DNA of 64,000 bases from Acanthosepion pharaonis (taxonomy: Eukaryota; Mollusca; Cephalopoda; Sepiida; Sepiidae), in the NCBI GenBank assembly GCA_903632075.3, contig CAHIKZ030005641.1, positions 110,001 to 174,000 of the forward strand, written 5' to 3'. This document shows positions 47,513 to 57,576 of this stretch, in pieces. Below the pieces are notes generated by a model. It was not told where the DNA came from and made no database searches. It worked only from the letters and a program-made list of their open reading frames with translations. Numbering within the stretch: position 1 is the first letter of the stretch; each line of letters starts with the position of its first letter. A program made the translations under genes and the position numbers.

Positions 47513-47524
47513 ACTATATTAGTC

Positions 47525-47770
47525 TTTCCACAACGTCATGTTTAATGTGGGAGAGCTGAGTTCGTATTCCAGTCGATTCCATTACATTTACTTACGTGCT
47601 AATACCCTTGGGAAAGGTATGAATCCTCTTCTGCTCCCTCCAGCTATGGGTAAATACCAGGAAAGACTGGGTTCTATAGCCATGGATGGCAACTGATCTA
47701 GGAGAAGGACAACTCTGAATTCAAAACCTGTGGAGGTTCGTTTGGGAACGTTGTGGCACGGAGTGCACCA
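47525..47770 (+). mobile_element. tRNA-like SINE body, 3' part diverged
   Basis: B-box region AGCTGAGTTCGTATTCCAGT, body ACTTACGTGCTAATACCCTT, GGGAAAGGTATGAATCCTCT and GGGTTCTATAGCCATGGATG. It directly follows the SINE array at 47035-47512. Confidence 0.6.
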
Positions 47771-47934
47771 GGTCTCTGTAATCAGACATTCAAATAATGT
47801 GGATGGTTCTATACAAAATCTTCAGCACAATAATCACATCATATGTGCCGGAGTCTGGCTGTTGATTCCTATGAATTGAAATGCTTGATCCTCATACGTC
47901 GAATACGACTGGAGTGTCGAATATATATATACTT

Positions 47935-48068
47935 AGATTTACTAAACGTAGATAAGATGTGGCATAATACTGATAGTATAGAGCACTCAGTGCGGATCGA
48001 ACTCGCTGCTAAGTTGGAATTGACCTCACAAGACAAGCTTGCTAACCATTACAACACGACGAAGTACC
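47935..48068 (-). mobile_element. tRNA-like SINE (GGCACCTCG family), diverged
   Basis: Inverse orientation, with GACAAGCTTGCTAACCATTA, GCGGATCGAACTCGCTG and ACGTAGATAAGATGTGGCAT. Confidence 0.65.
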
Positions 48069-48394
48069 CAGCAAGTGTGTCAGTTGTTGGAAATCGAATA
48101 CAGCATGTACTTCAAAAAAAGAAAACAGAATTAGAATATATGTAATTTTCTTAATGTAAGTACATGTGGTCAAATTACTAACATGGGAATTCATGTTGCG
48201 GCCTTCATAAAAATTCCGACTATTGATTTGCAACACTTATAAAAACAAATTGGCCTTAATTAAATGGAATGTCGTCGTCCAACTTTTCCCTTAGACCCAT
48301 GAACTGTTTGAGAAATTACTTGGAAAAAAATAAGTAAAAAAAAAATTAAATCTTTCTTCTTTTTTTTTTAAATTTCTTGTGTTCGCTTTCGTCC

Positions 48395-48695
48395 AGATGC
48401 CAGGATGTGCGAGTGATGGAATCGCTTGCAACTCGGAATGTAAAATCAGAAGACCGAGTTCGAATTCCACTAGCGTTCGTTATATTCACTTAGGCGCAAA
48501 TATTCTTGTGAAAAGTATGAAGCTATTTCTTCCGCTAGCTATGTGTTAAATATTAAGATTTATATTTGGAAAAATCATTGTTATCGAAAAGACGTGTTAA
48601 TTTTTAATATTCACTCGTCAAAGAAAAAGAGGAATTTTTCTTACAGTTCAAAAATATATTTTGAATTTAAATAACCCACAAAAGGTTGATAGGAG
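48395..48695 (+). mobile_element. tRNA-like SINE of the same body family, no 5S head
   Basis: Starts GGATGTGCGAGTGATGGAAT, B box CCGAGTTCGAATTCCAC, body TATATTCACTTAGGCGCAAA and AGCTATGTGTTAAATATTA, 3' end AAAAGGTTGATAGG. Confidence 0.65.
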
Positions 48696-48781
48696 GTAAA
48701 AAAAAAACAAAAACAAATTACTCACACAGATATAATTTATAATTTATATATATATATTCATATAAAACATTTAATTTGATT

Positions 48782-49089
48782 AAAATATTTAACTTCAGAA
48801 ATAATGAAACCTCTTTTTAATGTCGGAAATATCAAAAGAAATGCTTTTGGCACCTCAATAGAACCTACGGATATTTGAAACACCCTTTTGTTCGGAATGA
48901 GGATATAATTTCCGGAAAACGTAAATCCGGTCCGACGTCTGACCTGCTGAGCTTGAATCGGAGTTAATGAAGAATTGATTTTTCTAGATACCAGCAAATA
49001 ATTGCTAGAATATATAGATATTTATAACCTTTAGCGAATTCACTAGGCTATAATGACCAGTAAAACTATCTTGTTAAAACTATCTTTGG
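48782..49089 (-). repeat. 308-bp inverted repeat, left copy
   Basis: Inverse complement of 51631-51938 over all 308 bases with a single difference (S versus F in the shared frame). The pair contains a shared open frame of about 73 codons (LVSRKINSSLTPIQAQQVRR, RTGFTFSGNYILIPNKRVFQ, ISVGSIEVPKAFLLIFPTLK). Identity stops abruptly at both edges. Neither the DNA nor the peptide is recognised. Confidence 0.85.
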
Positions 49090-49199
49090 TGCGTTCAAAT
49101 TAGCTTTATCTTTTGGTCTCGTAGAGAGAAAATGTAATCGGGCATCCCATAATAATCTATCAACACAAATAAAAGCCTGACATGTAAAATTCCCTTTTC

Positions 49200-49750
49200 C
49201 GCAGGACCACTCGTATGAGAAGTGGAAAGTGCTTATTAAATCAATTGCTAAGTCTGAAGCTAAAAAGTTGGTTCACTGTGTCGTTCTAGACACTTTTTCT
49301 CTGTAGAATCTATCTTACATATTTATAAGTCTACCATTCATCTTTGCTTTGAATATTGCTGCCGCATCTGGTGCGGTGCTCCTACTATATATTTAGAGAT
49401 TCTTGATAGAATCCAAAGAATCGGCAATGCTATTGGTCCTGATCTGGCATCTCGGCTTCAGTCCCTTTTCCATCGCCGTAACGGATCTTCTCGAGTCTTT
49501 TCTATAAATACTTTCATGGTAATTGTTCTGATGAACTTTCCTCTAGTTTTACCTAGACGTTATGAATTTAAGCTCAGTACTAGATTAGCGACAAGTTCTC
49601 ATCAATTTACAGTTGAAATACCTAGATTTAACCATAAATTCTATACTAATAGTTTCTCCTACCGCACTTCTTGCTTGTGGAACTCTCTTCCGGCTTCTTT
49701 ATATGCTTTTAAACAAAAGTTTGACAGCACAGAATTTGTATATAGCCTTA
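49200..49750 (+). mobile_element. Jockey/CR1-like LINE 3' fragment between the 308-bp inverted repeats
   Basis: Plus-strand reading gives YLEYCCRIWCGAPTIYLEIL, DRIQRIGNAIGPDLASRLQ, FHRRNGSS, SINTFMVIVLMNFPLVLPR, RYEFKLSTRLATSSHQFTVE and SCLWNSLPASLYAF. Open from 49516 to the start of a (TA)n tract. Confidence 0.72.
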
Positions 49751-49828
49751 AATATACAAAAACGCATTCTTTAAAGGAACCTTTTTCGACCAATATTTCA
49801 GAAGAATACATTGGTACCTCAGATAAGC

Positions 49829-49833
<5 letters not shown>

Positions 49834-49896
<63 letters not shown>
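49834..49896. repeat. (TA)n(TG)n microsatellite
   Basis: TA then TG repeat, directly after a Jockey-like fragment. Confidence 0.95.
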
Positions 49897-50018
49897 ATAA
49901 ATATAAATAAATATATCTATATATATATAATTATTTATATATTATATGCGCGGTACTTATTAGTTTGTCTGACGATCGCTAAAGCGTGAAACCCAGGGCC
50001 AAAAACTCACATCTATCC

Positions 50019-50125
<107 letters not shown>

Positions 50126-50417
50126 GGAAGAGGAAGAATATTTTACAGACTTATGTGAGCCTGAGTAAAAAAAAAAAAACACGAAATGGCTTTTTAAACA
50201 AACATCAATTAATAAATGTCTTTAGAAAACCTGTTTAAAGAAGTTTAAAATAGAAATGAACCTCATAGTTGAAGTTATTAATAGTTCCGCACTATCTTCG
50301 AAGTGCTTACGGATCGCGAGGAATAAAATACACGTGTTGTCGCTCGAAAGTCAAAAGGAAAAGAGTGTGAGTCTTTCGAAAATCGCACCGCCTCTAAATT
50401 TAGCCAAGGACGGTAAT

Positions 50418-50419
<2 letters not shown>

Positions 50420-50479
<60 letters not shown>
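50420..50479. repeat. (TA)n microsatellite
   Basis: Left neighbour of palindromic MITE copy 2. Confidence 0.95.
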
Positions 50480-50483
<4 letters not shown>

Positions 50484-50489
50484 TTATAA

Positions 50490-50805
50490 AAAAATTTATA
50501 ACATAAGTATGTTATAAAATCACTACAAAAATAGCCATTTTGTTTCGTTAACACTCTCTCTGTCTTATCAAATGGTGTTGAAAAGAAAATAAATGTTTTA
50601 AAAGTTTTTAATTAACGATCCTACACTTGATAAGACTCCCTAGTGTAGAAACAAAATGGCTATTTTTGTAGTGATTTTATAACATACTTATTTTATTTTT
50701 TTTTTTATAAAAATAATTATATCTGCTCTACTTTGTATTGAGCACTCTTTTAAGAATAGTAATTGTTGGTTATTGGAATTCATTCCGTGTATACCAATTA
50801 TATAC
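50490..50805. mobile_element. Palindromic MITE, copy 2, flanked by (TA)n on both sides
   Basis: GTTATAAAATCACTACAAAA near 50511 and its inverse near 50665 form the hairpin. The region to 50805 (AGCACTCTTTTAAGAATAGT, GGAATTCATTCCGTGTATAC) is the inverse of 8735-8800. It is bounded by (TA)n at 50420-50479 and 50811-50859. Confidence 0.65.
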
Positions 50806-50808
50806 TTT

Positions 50809-50810
<2 letters not shown>

Positions 50811-50859
<49 letters not shown>
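50811..50859. repeat. (TA)n microsatellite
   Basis: Right neighbour of palindromic MITE copy 2. Confidence 0.95.
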
Positions 50860-50861
<2 letters not shown>

Positions 50862-50899
50862 CAGTATGAAAGCTTATTTTGCTATCACGCAGCATATGA

Positions 50900-51510
50900 T
50901 ATTATTTTTTTGACCAAGTTCACCCCAAGCAAGGCAGTAAAGCCAATACGACATAAGGGATTACTGACTGTGGAAGAATTAGAAACCAGAAACATTACTA
51001 AGGAGCGAGAACAATAGAAGAGTAATCAGGGAGACAATTGATAGCGATTGACAATGCATTTACATCTTTGAAGATTTAAGATGGCTGGAAAGCATAGAGT
51101 CGGAAGTGAGTTCCACAAACAAGAAATGCTAGAAAAATAGCATAGAACTAACGGTTACATCTAGCCTTTTCAACTGTAAATCAGTAAGCCATTACCGCCA
51201 ATCGAGTACTGCACTTATATTCAGTAAGTCTAGGTACCATAGCGTAGAGCTCATTCGAACAGTTGCTATGAAAGCATTTACAGAAAAGACACAGTGAGGC
51301 AAGTTTACGGCGGTGGGAAGGTATCTGAAGCCGACTAATAAAATTGCGGATTCGTTGGAATTTATCAAGGATCTGTAGACATATATCAAGAGCAACGTAC
51401 CATATGTGGCAGCAACATTCTAATCATGGCCGAATTTATAGGTATGTAAGATAGATTCCGGAGAGAAAAATTATATAATGCTACACAACTTTAACAGCTA
51501 TGTAATTTTT
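50900..51510 (-). mobile_element. Jockey/CR1-like LINE 3' fragment between the 308-bp inverted repeats
   Basis: Minus-strand reading includes a CGFRYLPTAVNLPHCVFSVN segment, AFIATVRMSSTLWYLDLL, ISAVLDWR, then KSSKM-MHCQS and a terminal GLTALLGVNLV-type end near 50900. It lies in the opposite orientation to the copy at 49200-49750. Confidence 0.6.
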
Positions 51511-51630
51511 ACGTATGAATTATTATTCAAGTGGTTGAAATGATTACTTAAATTGTTGATGCTTGGATCTAATAAGGAGAAAAGAAAGATATTTCAGTGT
51601 AATTAAACTAGTAATATTCTTGAATACGCC

Positions 51631-51938
51631 CCAAAGATAGTTTTAACAAGATAGTTTTACTGGTCATTATAGCCTAGTGAATTCGCTAAAGGTTATAAAT
51701 ATCTATATATTCTAGCAATTATTTGCTGGTATCTAGAAAAATCAATTCTTCATTAACTCCGATTCAAGCTCAGCAGGTCAGACGTCGGACCGGATTTACG
51801 TTTTCCGGAAATTATATCCTCATTCCGAACAAAAGGGTGTTTCAAATATCCGTAGGTTCTATTGAGGTGCCAAAAGCATTTCTTTTGATATTTCCGACAT
51901 TAAAAAGAGGTTTCATTATTTTTGAAGTTAAATATTTT
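51631..51938 (+). repeat. 308-bp inverted repeat, right copy
   Basis: Partner of 48782-49089, 2.5 kb away, 307 of 308 identical by direct comparison. It begins CCAAAGATAGTTTTAACAAG with a short internal direct repeat of GATAGTTTTA, and ends GAAGTTAAATATTTT. The intervening DNA holds two opposed Jockey-like fragments, (TA)n tracts and the palindromic MITE. No clear target duplication surrounds either copy or the whole. Confidence 0.85.
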
Positions 51939-52029
51939 CTTATTTTAGTAACTGTTTTTGTAAAATTTAAATTGCTTTCGTTTTTAGTGGCTTATGCCTA
52001 ACTTATGTCGGTAGTAGAGCACTTTAGAT

Positions 52030-52340
52030 TGCGTCAAATGAGACTGCAGTGACATATAATCTTCTTCGTCTTCTTGCGGTTTCCATTCAAGATGTCGGCT
52101 ATCATTCCTAACCATGGTCTCCCATCCTATGTGGTTCTCGGTGCAGTTTGTCTTTTCGCTATGTCTCCCAATCCTTGTTTCGCCAAACATTTGCAAAAGC
52201 CCGTTAGGTAGGCTACAGGCTGCTTTCCTCTGTTCCTCATCCTCGTGAGTGTTAAAGTTTCTAAACCTCTTTCCATCATTATTCTTATAATTAGAATCGC
52301 TCTGATTCTAAACCTAAATAACTTTTTGTTCATATTTTCC
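52030..52340 (-). mobile_element. RTE-like LINE fragment, RT C-terminal region
   Basis: Minus-strand translation gives MMERGLETLTLTRMRNRGKQ, PVAYLTGFCKCLAKQGLGDI, AKRQ and later GMIADILNG, the same C-terminal region as other copies. It directly follows the 308-bp repeat at 51631-51938. Confidence 0.65.
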
Positions 52341-52439
52341 CTAAAGCTTCATCATTGCGCACAGGTTCAGTTCATGGTATTCTTTGCATCCCTCTGTAGA
52401 AACACATATCTGTTAGTTCAAGTTTCTTCTTCATCTGTT

Positions 52440-52500
52440 TCATTGATTGATTGATTGATTCATTTTCTAGGGCTTATCAACCTTTTGCGAGTTATTTAAA
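52440..52500 (-). mobile_element. SINE 3' end with (GATT)n tail
   Basis: The minus strand reads CTCGCAAAAGGTTGATAAGC followed by about five AATC repeats, the 3' end shared with the composite SINE at 57471. The head is missing. Confidence 0.5.
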
Positions 52501-52639
52501 GACAGGAAATATTTTTAGACTGTCAGATTTTTTTTTGGTTTTGAAGATAATAATGACTTCAGCGAATGATGGATGATTTCCTCAATGATGAAGAAGAAAC
52601 ACGTGGCGACGTAGATGTAGTTTTACAGAAGGATGCTAG

Positions 52640-52935
52640 GGATAACATCGACCGAATGTGTGAGCAACGATGAGGTCTTAGAGAGGATGCAAACAAGGTA
52701 GCTTATACGTATCACCAGGAAGAGTTTGCTAAAGTTTCTGGGACACATAATGAGGAAGGAACACCTGATACTCACGAGTCGAATAGAGGAAAATAGAGAT
52801 AATGGAAAACAGCGCATGACATACCTAGAGGACTTAAGCAAGTAGATGAGAGAACTAAAGAGGTAGCAAAGAGAAGGAACTTGTTGAGAGTTGCAAGGGA
52901 TAGAGAGAGGTGGAGTGCCATGATCGCCTAAGTCC
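52640..52935 (+). mobile_element. RTE-like LINE fragment, first of two tandem copies
   Basis: Plus-strand reading contains RMLGITSTECVSNDEVLE, LKFLGHIMRKE and CKGIERGGVP-like segments across several frames. The same region starts again at about 52945, so the 3' part of the ORF is tandemly duplicated. Confidence 0.6.
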
Positions 52936-52944
52936 TGAAAGGGA

Positions 52945-53180
52945 GAGGCAGCTGAAGTTTCTGGGACACAATGGGGAAGAAGGGCCTGGAGAATCTGAAT
53001 AGAGGGAAAGAGTGACAAAGGAAAACAGCGCATGACATACCTAGAGGACTTAAGCAAGTGGATGACAGAACATAATCTGGGGGAGGTTACAGAGGAAAGG
53101 GACATGTTGAGAGCTGCAAGGGATAGAGGGAGGTGGAGAGCCATGATCGCTGACATCCTGAAAGGACACGACACATAAAA
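52945..53180 (+). mobile_element. RTE-like LINE fragment, second tandem copy
   Basis: Begins again at the RQLKFLGH segment, continues through the EGKE and MTYLEDLSKWMTEHNLGEV segments and ends with AMIADILKGHDT and a stop. It is abutted by the composite 5S SINE on the minus strand. Confidence 0.6.
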
Positions 53181-53189
53181 AGAATGACA

Positions 53190-53462
53190 CAAATTTTACT
53201 AATTAGCCCAGAGGAGAAGAGATGAATTCATAGATTTTCCAAGAGTATTTGCGACTAATTGAATATAAAGAACTCAAATGGAATTGGAACTCGGTTACCT
53301 GCTTAACAATTCCTCCCCTTTATCCATTATCCAGCCGCATATCCAAACTTACAGCACCTGGTATTCCTAAGCGGCTCCCATGTAGGTACTAACCAGCCTC
53401 GACGTTGCTTAACTTCAGTGATCGTACGGTAACCGGCGTTTCAACATGATATAGCCCTAAGC
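53190..53462 (-). mobile_element. Composite SINE: 5S rRNA head, tRNA-like part, truncated body
   Basis: On the minus strand the 5S part is followed by GATATGCGGCTGGATAATGG, a B-box-like CCGAGTTCCAATTCC, AGTCGCAAATACTCTTGG and GGGCTAATTAGTAAAATTTG, then ends in RTE sequence. Same module order as 57471-57852, so the 5S-tRNA junction is a shared feature and not two coincidences. Confidence 0.72.
53348..53462 (-). pseudogene. 5S rRNA-like head of a composite SINE
   Basis: The minus strand reads GCTTAGGGCTATATCATGTT, then GATCACTGAAGTTAAGCAAC, CTGGTTAGTACC and ATACCAGGTGCTGTAAG. About 115 nt with the GAAGTTAAGC internal promoter box kept, but with mismatched stem ends. It is followed by the same tRNA-like sequence as the copy at 57471 and sits at the edge of an RTE fragment. 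Confidence 0.8.
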
Positions 53463-54040
53463 CTTCTTCATCTGAGAGTAGATTATCTAGCATTCACTAC
53501 CTTACATGTGTACCTATACATATTAGTTCAGTAGTCGTTTCTCTATTTCAAATGAAATTATCCTATTTCTTCATACGTTGCTTAGCTTTTGGAAGGCATC
53601 TTTCGCTATTCCAGTGCGCCTTCGGATTTAGGTGTCGGATTTTCCATCCTCTGTTAAAATACTACCAAGGTATTTAAAAAATTTTTTTATAGTTGCTTGG
53701 TTTTGGTGTCTCCAATTCGCAGTTCGCGTCTTAGGCTCTTCCTTTTGCTGATACCCACACATGCTGTCTTCTTATAATTGATGTTTAGTTCTTTCTTCTC
53801 GCTTTATTTGACTGTCTTCTGTAGGTGTTGTAGTTTCCATTCTGGCTGCTATCCACACTTTGTCATCTGCATATCTAAATTGTTAAGATTGTCGCCAGAG
53901 AAGAAGTCTAATTCTATCAAGTACGCGTCAGTGTAAAATTTGAATAAGTCCGGCGAAAAGACACACCGTTGTCTTTTTAAAACAATCGTGTAATAAGGGA
54001 GATTTTCCAAAGCTTTTACTCTAATTTTTGTCAACCATTA
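53463..54040 (-). mobile_element. RTE-like LINE fragment, RT middle region
   Basis: Minus-strand reading gives CVFSPDLFKFYTDAYLIELD, MTKCG, KKELNINYKKTACVGISKRK, LRRELRIGDTKTKQL, DAFQKLSNV and a degenerate YGSECW segment at the end. It includes the SPDLF motif upstream of the catalytic box. The low-coordinate end abuts the 5S rRNA-like head of a SINE, which appears to have inserted there. Confidence 0.7.
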
Positions 54041-54659
54041 TGAGAGGCCCATGACGAAATATCTTTTTTATGATTTCTAACTATGGGATAGAGCTGAGGA
54101 AAAGTTAATTTATACCTTTTCCAAGGACATTGATGTTAGATGAATAGAAACATCTCTAGTCTTGAAATTCGAATATGGTTCACCGTTTTCCTTGCTGAAG
54201 GCCGTTACTCCGCCAAAACTGCTTTAGTCTCTCTACAGATTACTTTCCTCTTTCCTGTTTCTCTTGCTCGGCCCGGGTGCAGCCATTTCCAAGTTACAAT
54301 TATTTCACTATCCGTTTACCCTCTGCCTCTACTCTGATCCCATTCATTTAAAATTGCCAGCCTCTCTCTCTCCGTTTCTACAAATTCTGTAGTTCTAACG
54401 CCATATTAACACCACACACTTTGCGCGCGCATGCGTCAAGATAAACGCAGACATAAAGGGACACATTCACAAGCGCATGCAGTTTTTTTTTTTATATTAG
54501 GCACATTCTCTTGAACATAACTAAAACTGAGGACACTCACTCTAGACGGCTGCTGCTGCTTTTTCTTCTGATACTACTACTACTACTATTTGACATGCTG
54601 TATTGAATGTCATATGAGAAAGTACCCGATACTCGAAGACGATGTCCACGTTCATTCTC

Positions 54660-54810
54660 AACTGTAAACTTCTTTTTCTTTTTCTTCTTCTGTATTTTTT
54701 CTCTTCTTTCTTTGTCTTTTCGGTTCTTTTTTCTCTTCTTTCTTTGTTTTTTCGGCTCTTTTTTCTTATCGTTTGCTTTTTTCTTTCTTTTACTGTTCAT
54801 TTTTTTTAAG
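54660..54810. repeat. Polypyrimidine tract
   Basis: Runs of T with TTTCTTCTTTC units, including two copies of TTCTCTTCTTTCTTTGT at 54699 and 54731. No function is evident. Confidence 0.7.
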
Positions 54811-55111
54811 GAAGCAGAAAATGACGGCTGTCGGTACTTGATTTTTTAAATAAGTCTCCCCCCCCTCTCCAAGCAAGGCGATAATGCCACTAAGACAAAA
54901 GGACTATTAGAAGTGAAAGAGAATGAAAAAAACTTTAGAAGGAACCGGAAAATCAATCGTTAACAAGTAAAAAAGTATAAACTTGTACACCTGTTCGGAA
55001 GACAGGGGAGAAGTGTGAATCGGATGATAGGCGAAACTATCTTTTATTTTCGTGACTTTATCAAGAATCGGATTAATTTAGAAAGATTACTTGTGTACTA
55101 AGTACGTCACA

Positions 55112-55114
<3 letters not shown>

Positions 55115-55162
<48 letters not shown>
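55115..55162. repeat. (ATT)n microsatellite
   Basis: Lies at the 3' side of LINE fragment copy 2. Confidence 0.95.
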
Positions 55163-55163
<1 letters not shown>

Positions 55164-55189
55164 TCCTTTGATTTCTGGCGTTTACACAT

Positions 55190-55443
55190 TTTTTTCCGGG
55201 TCCCGCCCAGGGACCTAAGGTTAGAAAATGCGTCATGACACTTTCCACTGACAAAAAAAAAAAAAAATTAAATTACATAGATAAAGCCCTTCGTAAGGTG
55301 TGGGCTGTACTTGTCAGAACAATTTTTTGTATCTCCTTGAGGCATGGACTTCCAGGAATCCCTTCAATTAGTCTACTGCAATCTTTTCCAACCAGTCCTA
55401 GGGCTCCAACTACAACAGGGATTGTTGATGTTCCCATATGCCA
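55190..55443 (-). mobile_element. LINE ORF C-terminus plus 3' UTR, copy 2
   Basis: Minus-strand translation gives MWHMGTSTIPVVVGALGLVG, KDCSRLIEGIPGSPCLKEIQ and KIVLTSTAHTLRRALSM, protein-identical to copy 1 from MGTSTIP onward, with few nucleotide differences. The 5' side is cut by an (ATT)n tract at 55445-55490 and the 3' side is followed by another at 55115-55162. Confidence 0.65.
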
Positions 55444-55444
55444 C

Positions 55445-55457
55445 ATTATTATTATTA

Positions 55458-55489
<32 letters not shown>

Positions 55490-55503
55490 GTTGTTGTTGT
55501 TGT
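55445..55503. repeat. (ATT)n and (GTT)n microsatellite
   Basis: Replaces the 5' part of LINE fragment copy 2. Confidence 0.9.
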
Positions 55504-55734
55504 TCCCATTTTCGTTCTTGTTCTTAAGATGTTTTTTTGTTGTTGCTTGTAATCGTTAATCGTAATCGTCTCAAATTGTTCTATTCCTTCCTATCTATTC
55601 ATCATCTTCTCTTCCTCTGCCTCTACCTCTTTCTCTTACCCCTCCTACTATTATTACTTGTCTTTTCTTTTTTTTTCATTTTTGGCTCCATATCACAACG
55701 TCCAACATTGAGGTACTCGACGTAATGCAATGCA

Positions 55735-56062
55735 TAACAAGCTTGTCCCGCTAGAACAATTACAACTTAGTTGCATTCACTTACGCACGAATCCCCTTAG
55801 GAAAAGGTAACACTGCATCCCTACTCACTCTACTTATGGGTTGAATAGTAGGACAGACTATGTTCTATAGCCTTGATTGGCAACCAGCCTACCGCAGAAA
55901 GAAATGGCCAACTACTGCGGGAAAATCTCCTGCCTAGTCAGTTCTGGATCGAAAGAGACAAGCGTATTTCACGTATGGCACTTAGCTGAGTGAGTTCGAT
56001 CCTAACTGGGTGCTCCATACTTTCAGTTTTGTGCTACATCTAAGCTATGCTTAGAAAATCTC
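55735..56062 (+). mobile_element. tRNA-like SINE split by a second SINE body
   Basis: Head with AACAAGCTTGTCCCGCTAGA at 55736-55765 and B box plus 3' end (GAGTTCGATCCTAACTGGGT to AAGCTATGCTTAGAAAAT) at 55990-56062. Between them lies a body of the other SINE family (CACTTACGCACGAATCCCCT to GTATGGCACTTAGCTGAG), so one SINE interrupts or recombined with the other. Confidence 0.6.
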
Positions 56063-56079
56063 CATATCGTCCAACGTTT

Positions 56080-56560
56080 CTTTCGCTTATATTTTCTTCA
56101 CGAATTTTTTTTCACTTCACTCTCCCTTTCTTCTTCTTTTACTACTTCTTTTTTTTTCTTCTTCTTCTTTTTCTACTCCTTCTTCTTGTCCATTTACGTA
56201 TTTATTCATTACCCTCTCCTTCTTTATTCCTTCTTTTTTTCTTTTCTCTCTTCTGTCATTCTTTTTCTTCTCGTTTCTCCTCTTCCCATTACGGTCTTTC
56301 TTTCACTAGTGTTCACTCTGTTTCTTTCACTCCACGCCCATTGTTTGAATTTCTTCGTTATTTCTTCTCTTTTTTCTCTCTTTTTTACCTTTTCTTCACC
56401 TTGAGGTCTTTCTTTTTTCTTTTTCTCTCCCTCCTCGTTCATTTCCATATTCTTCTTTTGGTCTGCATTCCTTCTCTTTTAACTCTGCTTCCATCTTCTT
56501 TTTTACTTTTGCCCGCATTTTATTTCTTAATCATTTATTTTTCTTTTTGATTCTTATACT
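56080..56560. repeat. Pyrimidine-rich tract
   Basis: TTC/CTT-rich sequence over about 480 bp with no regular unit. The open frames through it are Phe/Leu/Ser-rich and are composition artefacts. Confidence 0.65.
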
Positions 56561-57470
56561 TATGTGGCCTTGTTGTTGCGTGCTTTGCTGAATGCAACAC
56601 TTACTTTAGTCTGTCTCCATTGGCCCGTCTACGGCGACCCCGTTCTGCACCAATTCTGCGTCCCCACGTTGTGTTGGGTTATTTGTAAGAATATCGGTGG
56701 AGAACTGTCAAAGATCAGCATTGACTCATCTCTGACCTGGCTATATTTGTGAAAGAGTAAATCCACAGATTTCGCCAGTGAACTTAATTAACTTTAACAA
56801 CACAGAACAACTTTTATTTTTGGTACTGTGATTTATTGTCATGAATAGATAAACAAGGGATTTGTAGAAGTTTCCCGTATAAGGAATTCTTGAGCTGGGA
56901 TAAAGGGGTTGACTAGCGGTTGCAGTTATAACTAACTCGCTCAGAGTCGTCCATCTTGTTTAAATGAAGGCAGCTGATCGAGGGATTTCAAAAAAAGCGG
57001 CGTAGAGAACTTTAGTTGATCGAGGCATCACATCTGACAGGAAGTGTTGGTCTACTAGGGCCGGGACCAGTTTGATCTTTTCTTCTCTTTTGGCGACTGC
57101 TTTTACGGGGGCCCAAACTCTAATTACACTGTTCTGATTGGGTAGCCAATAATAATGCTTATCCAATGGTATCGTGTTATATGCATCGAAGTGGAGGAAG
57201 GACAGACCCTAATATCTAGTATGATTGATGGTCCAATCAAAATAATGGCCTTGTGTCGTAACTATCAGAGGGGAAGACAAGAAGCTCCGTCACAGCTTTT
57301 TTCTCATTGGTGAGCCAATCAAAATGGTGGCCTTGTATCGCGCATATCCACATTCAGTGAAACATTAGCCATTTTTTTTTCAAGGGTATTTCCATATTTT
57401 TATTTTTCATTTAGAAACTAATAGTATACATCTGAGATTGAATTTCAGCAAGTCCCCTAAATACTCCGAG

Positions 57471-57576
57471 GCTTACGGCCATATCACGTTGAAACACCGT
57501 TTCCCGTACGATCACCAACGTCAAGCCTGGCCAGTTCCTAGACGGGTAACCGCTTGAGAATACCAGGTGCTGTAAG
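57471..57576 (+). pseudogene. 5S rRNA-like head of a composite SINE
   Basis: Reads GCTTACGGCCATATCACGTT near the start, AAGCCTGGCCAGTTCCTAGA in the middle and ATACCAGGTGCTGTAAG at the end, clearly 5S rRNA. It is about 106 nt instead of about 120, lacks most of the GAAGTTAAGC A-box region and has several substitutions, so it is not a functional 5S gene. It leads straight into a tRNA-like SINE. Confidence 0.8.

Noticed and set aside
56047..56550. 167-codon hydrophobic frame
   Set aside because: Starts in a SINE 3' end and runs through a pyrimidine-rich tract; composition artefact.
56564..56752. 62-codon frame with a hydrophobic start resembling a signal peptide
   Set aside because: No donor or acceptor in phase, background codon use, and the Cys pattern does not continue; too weak to call.
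57471..57576. Functional 5S rRNA gene
   Set aside because: Shortened, missing part of the internal promoter and fused to a SINE body; the second copy has mismatched stem ends.
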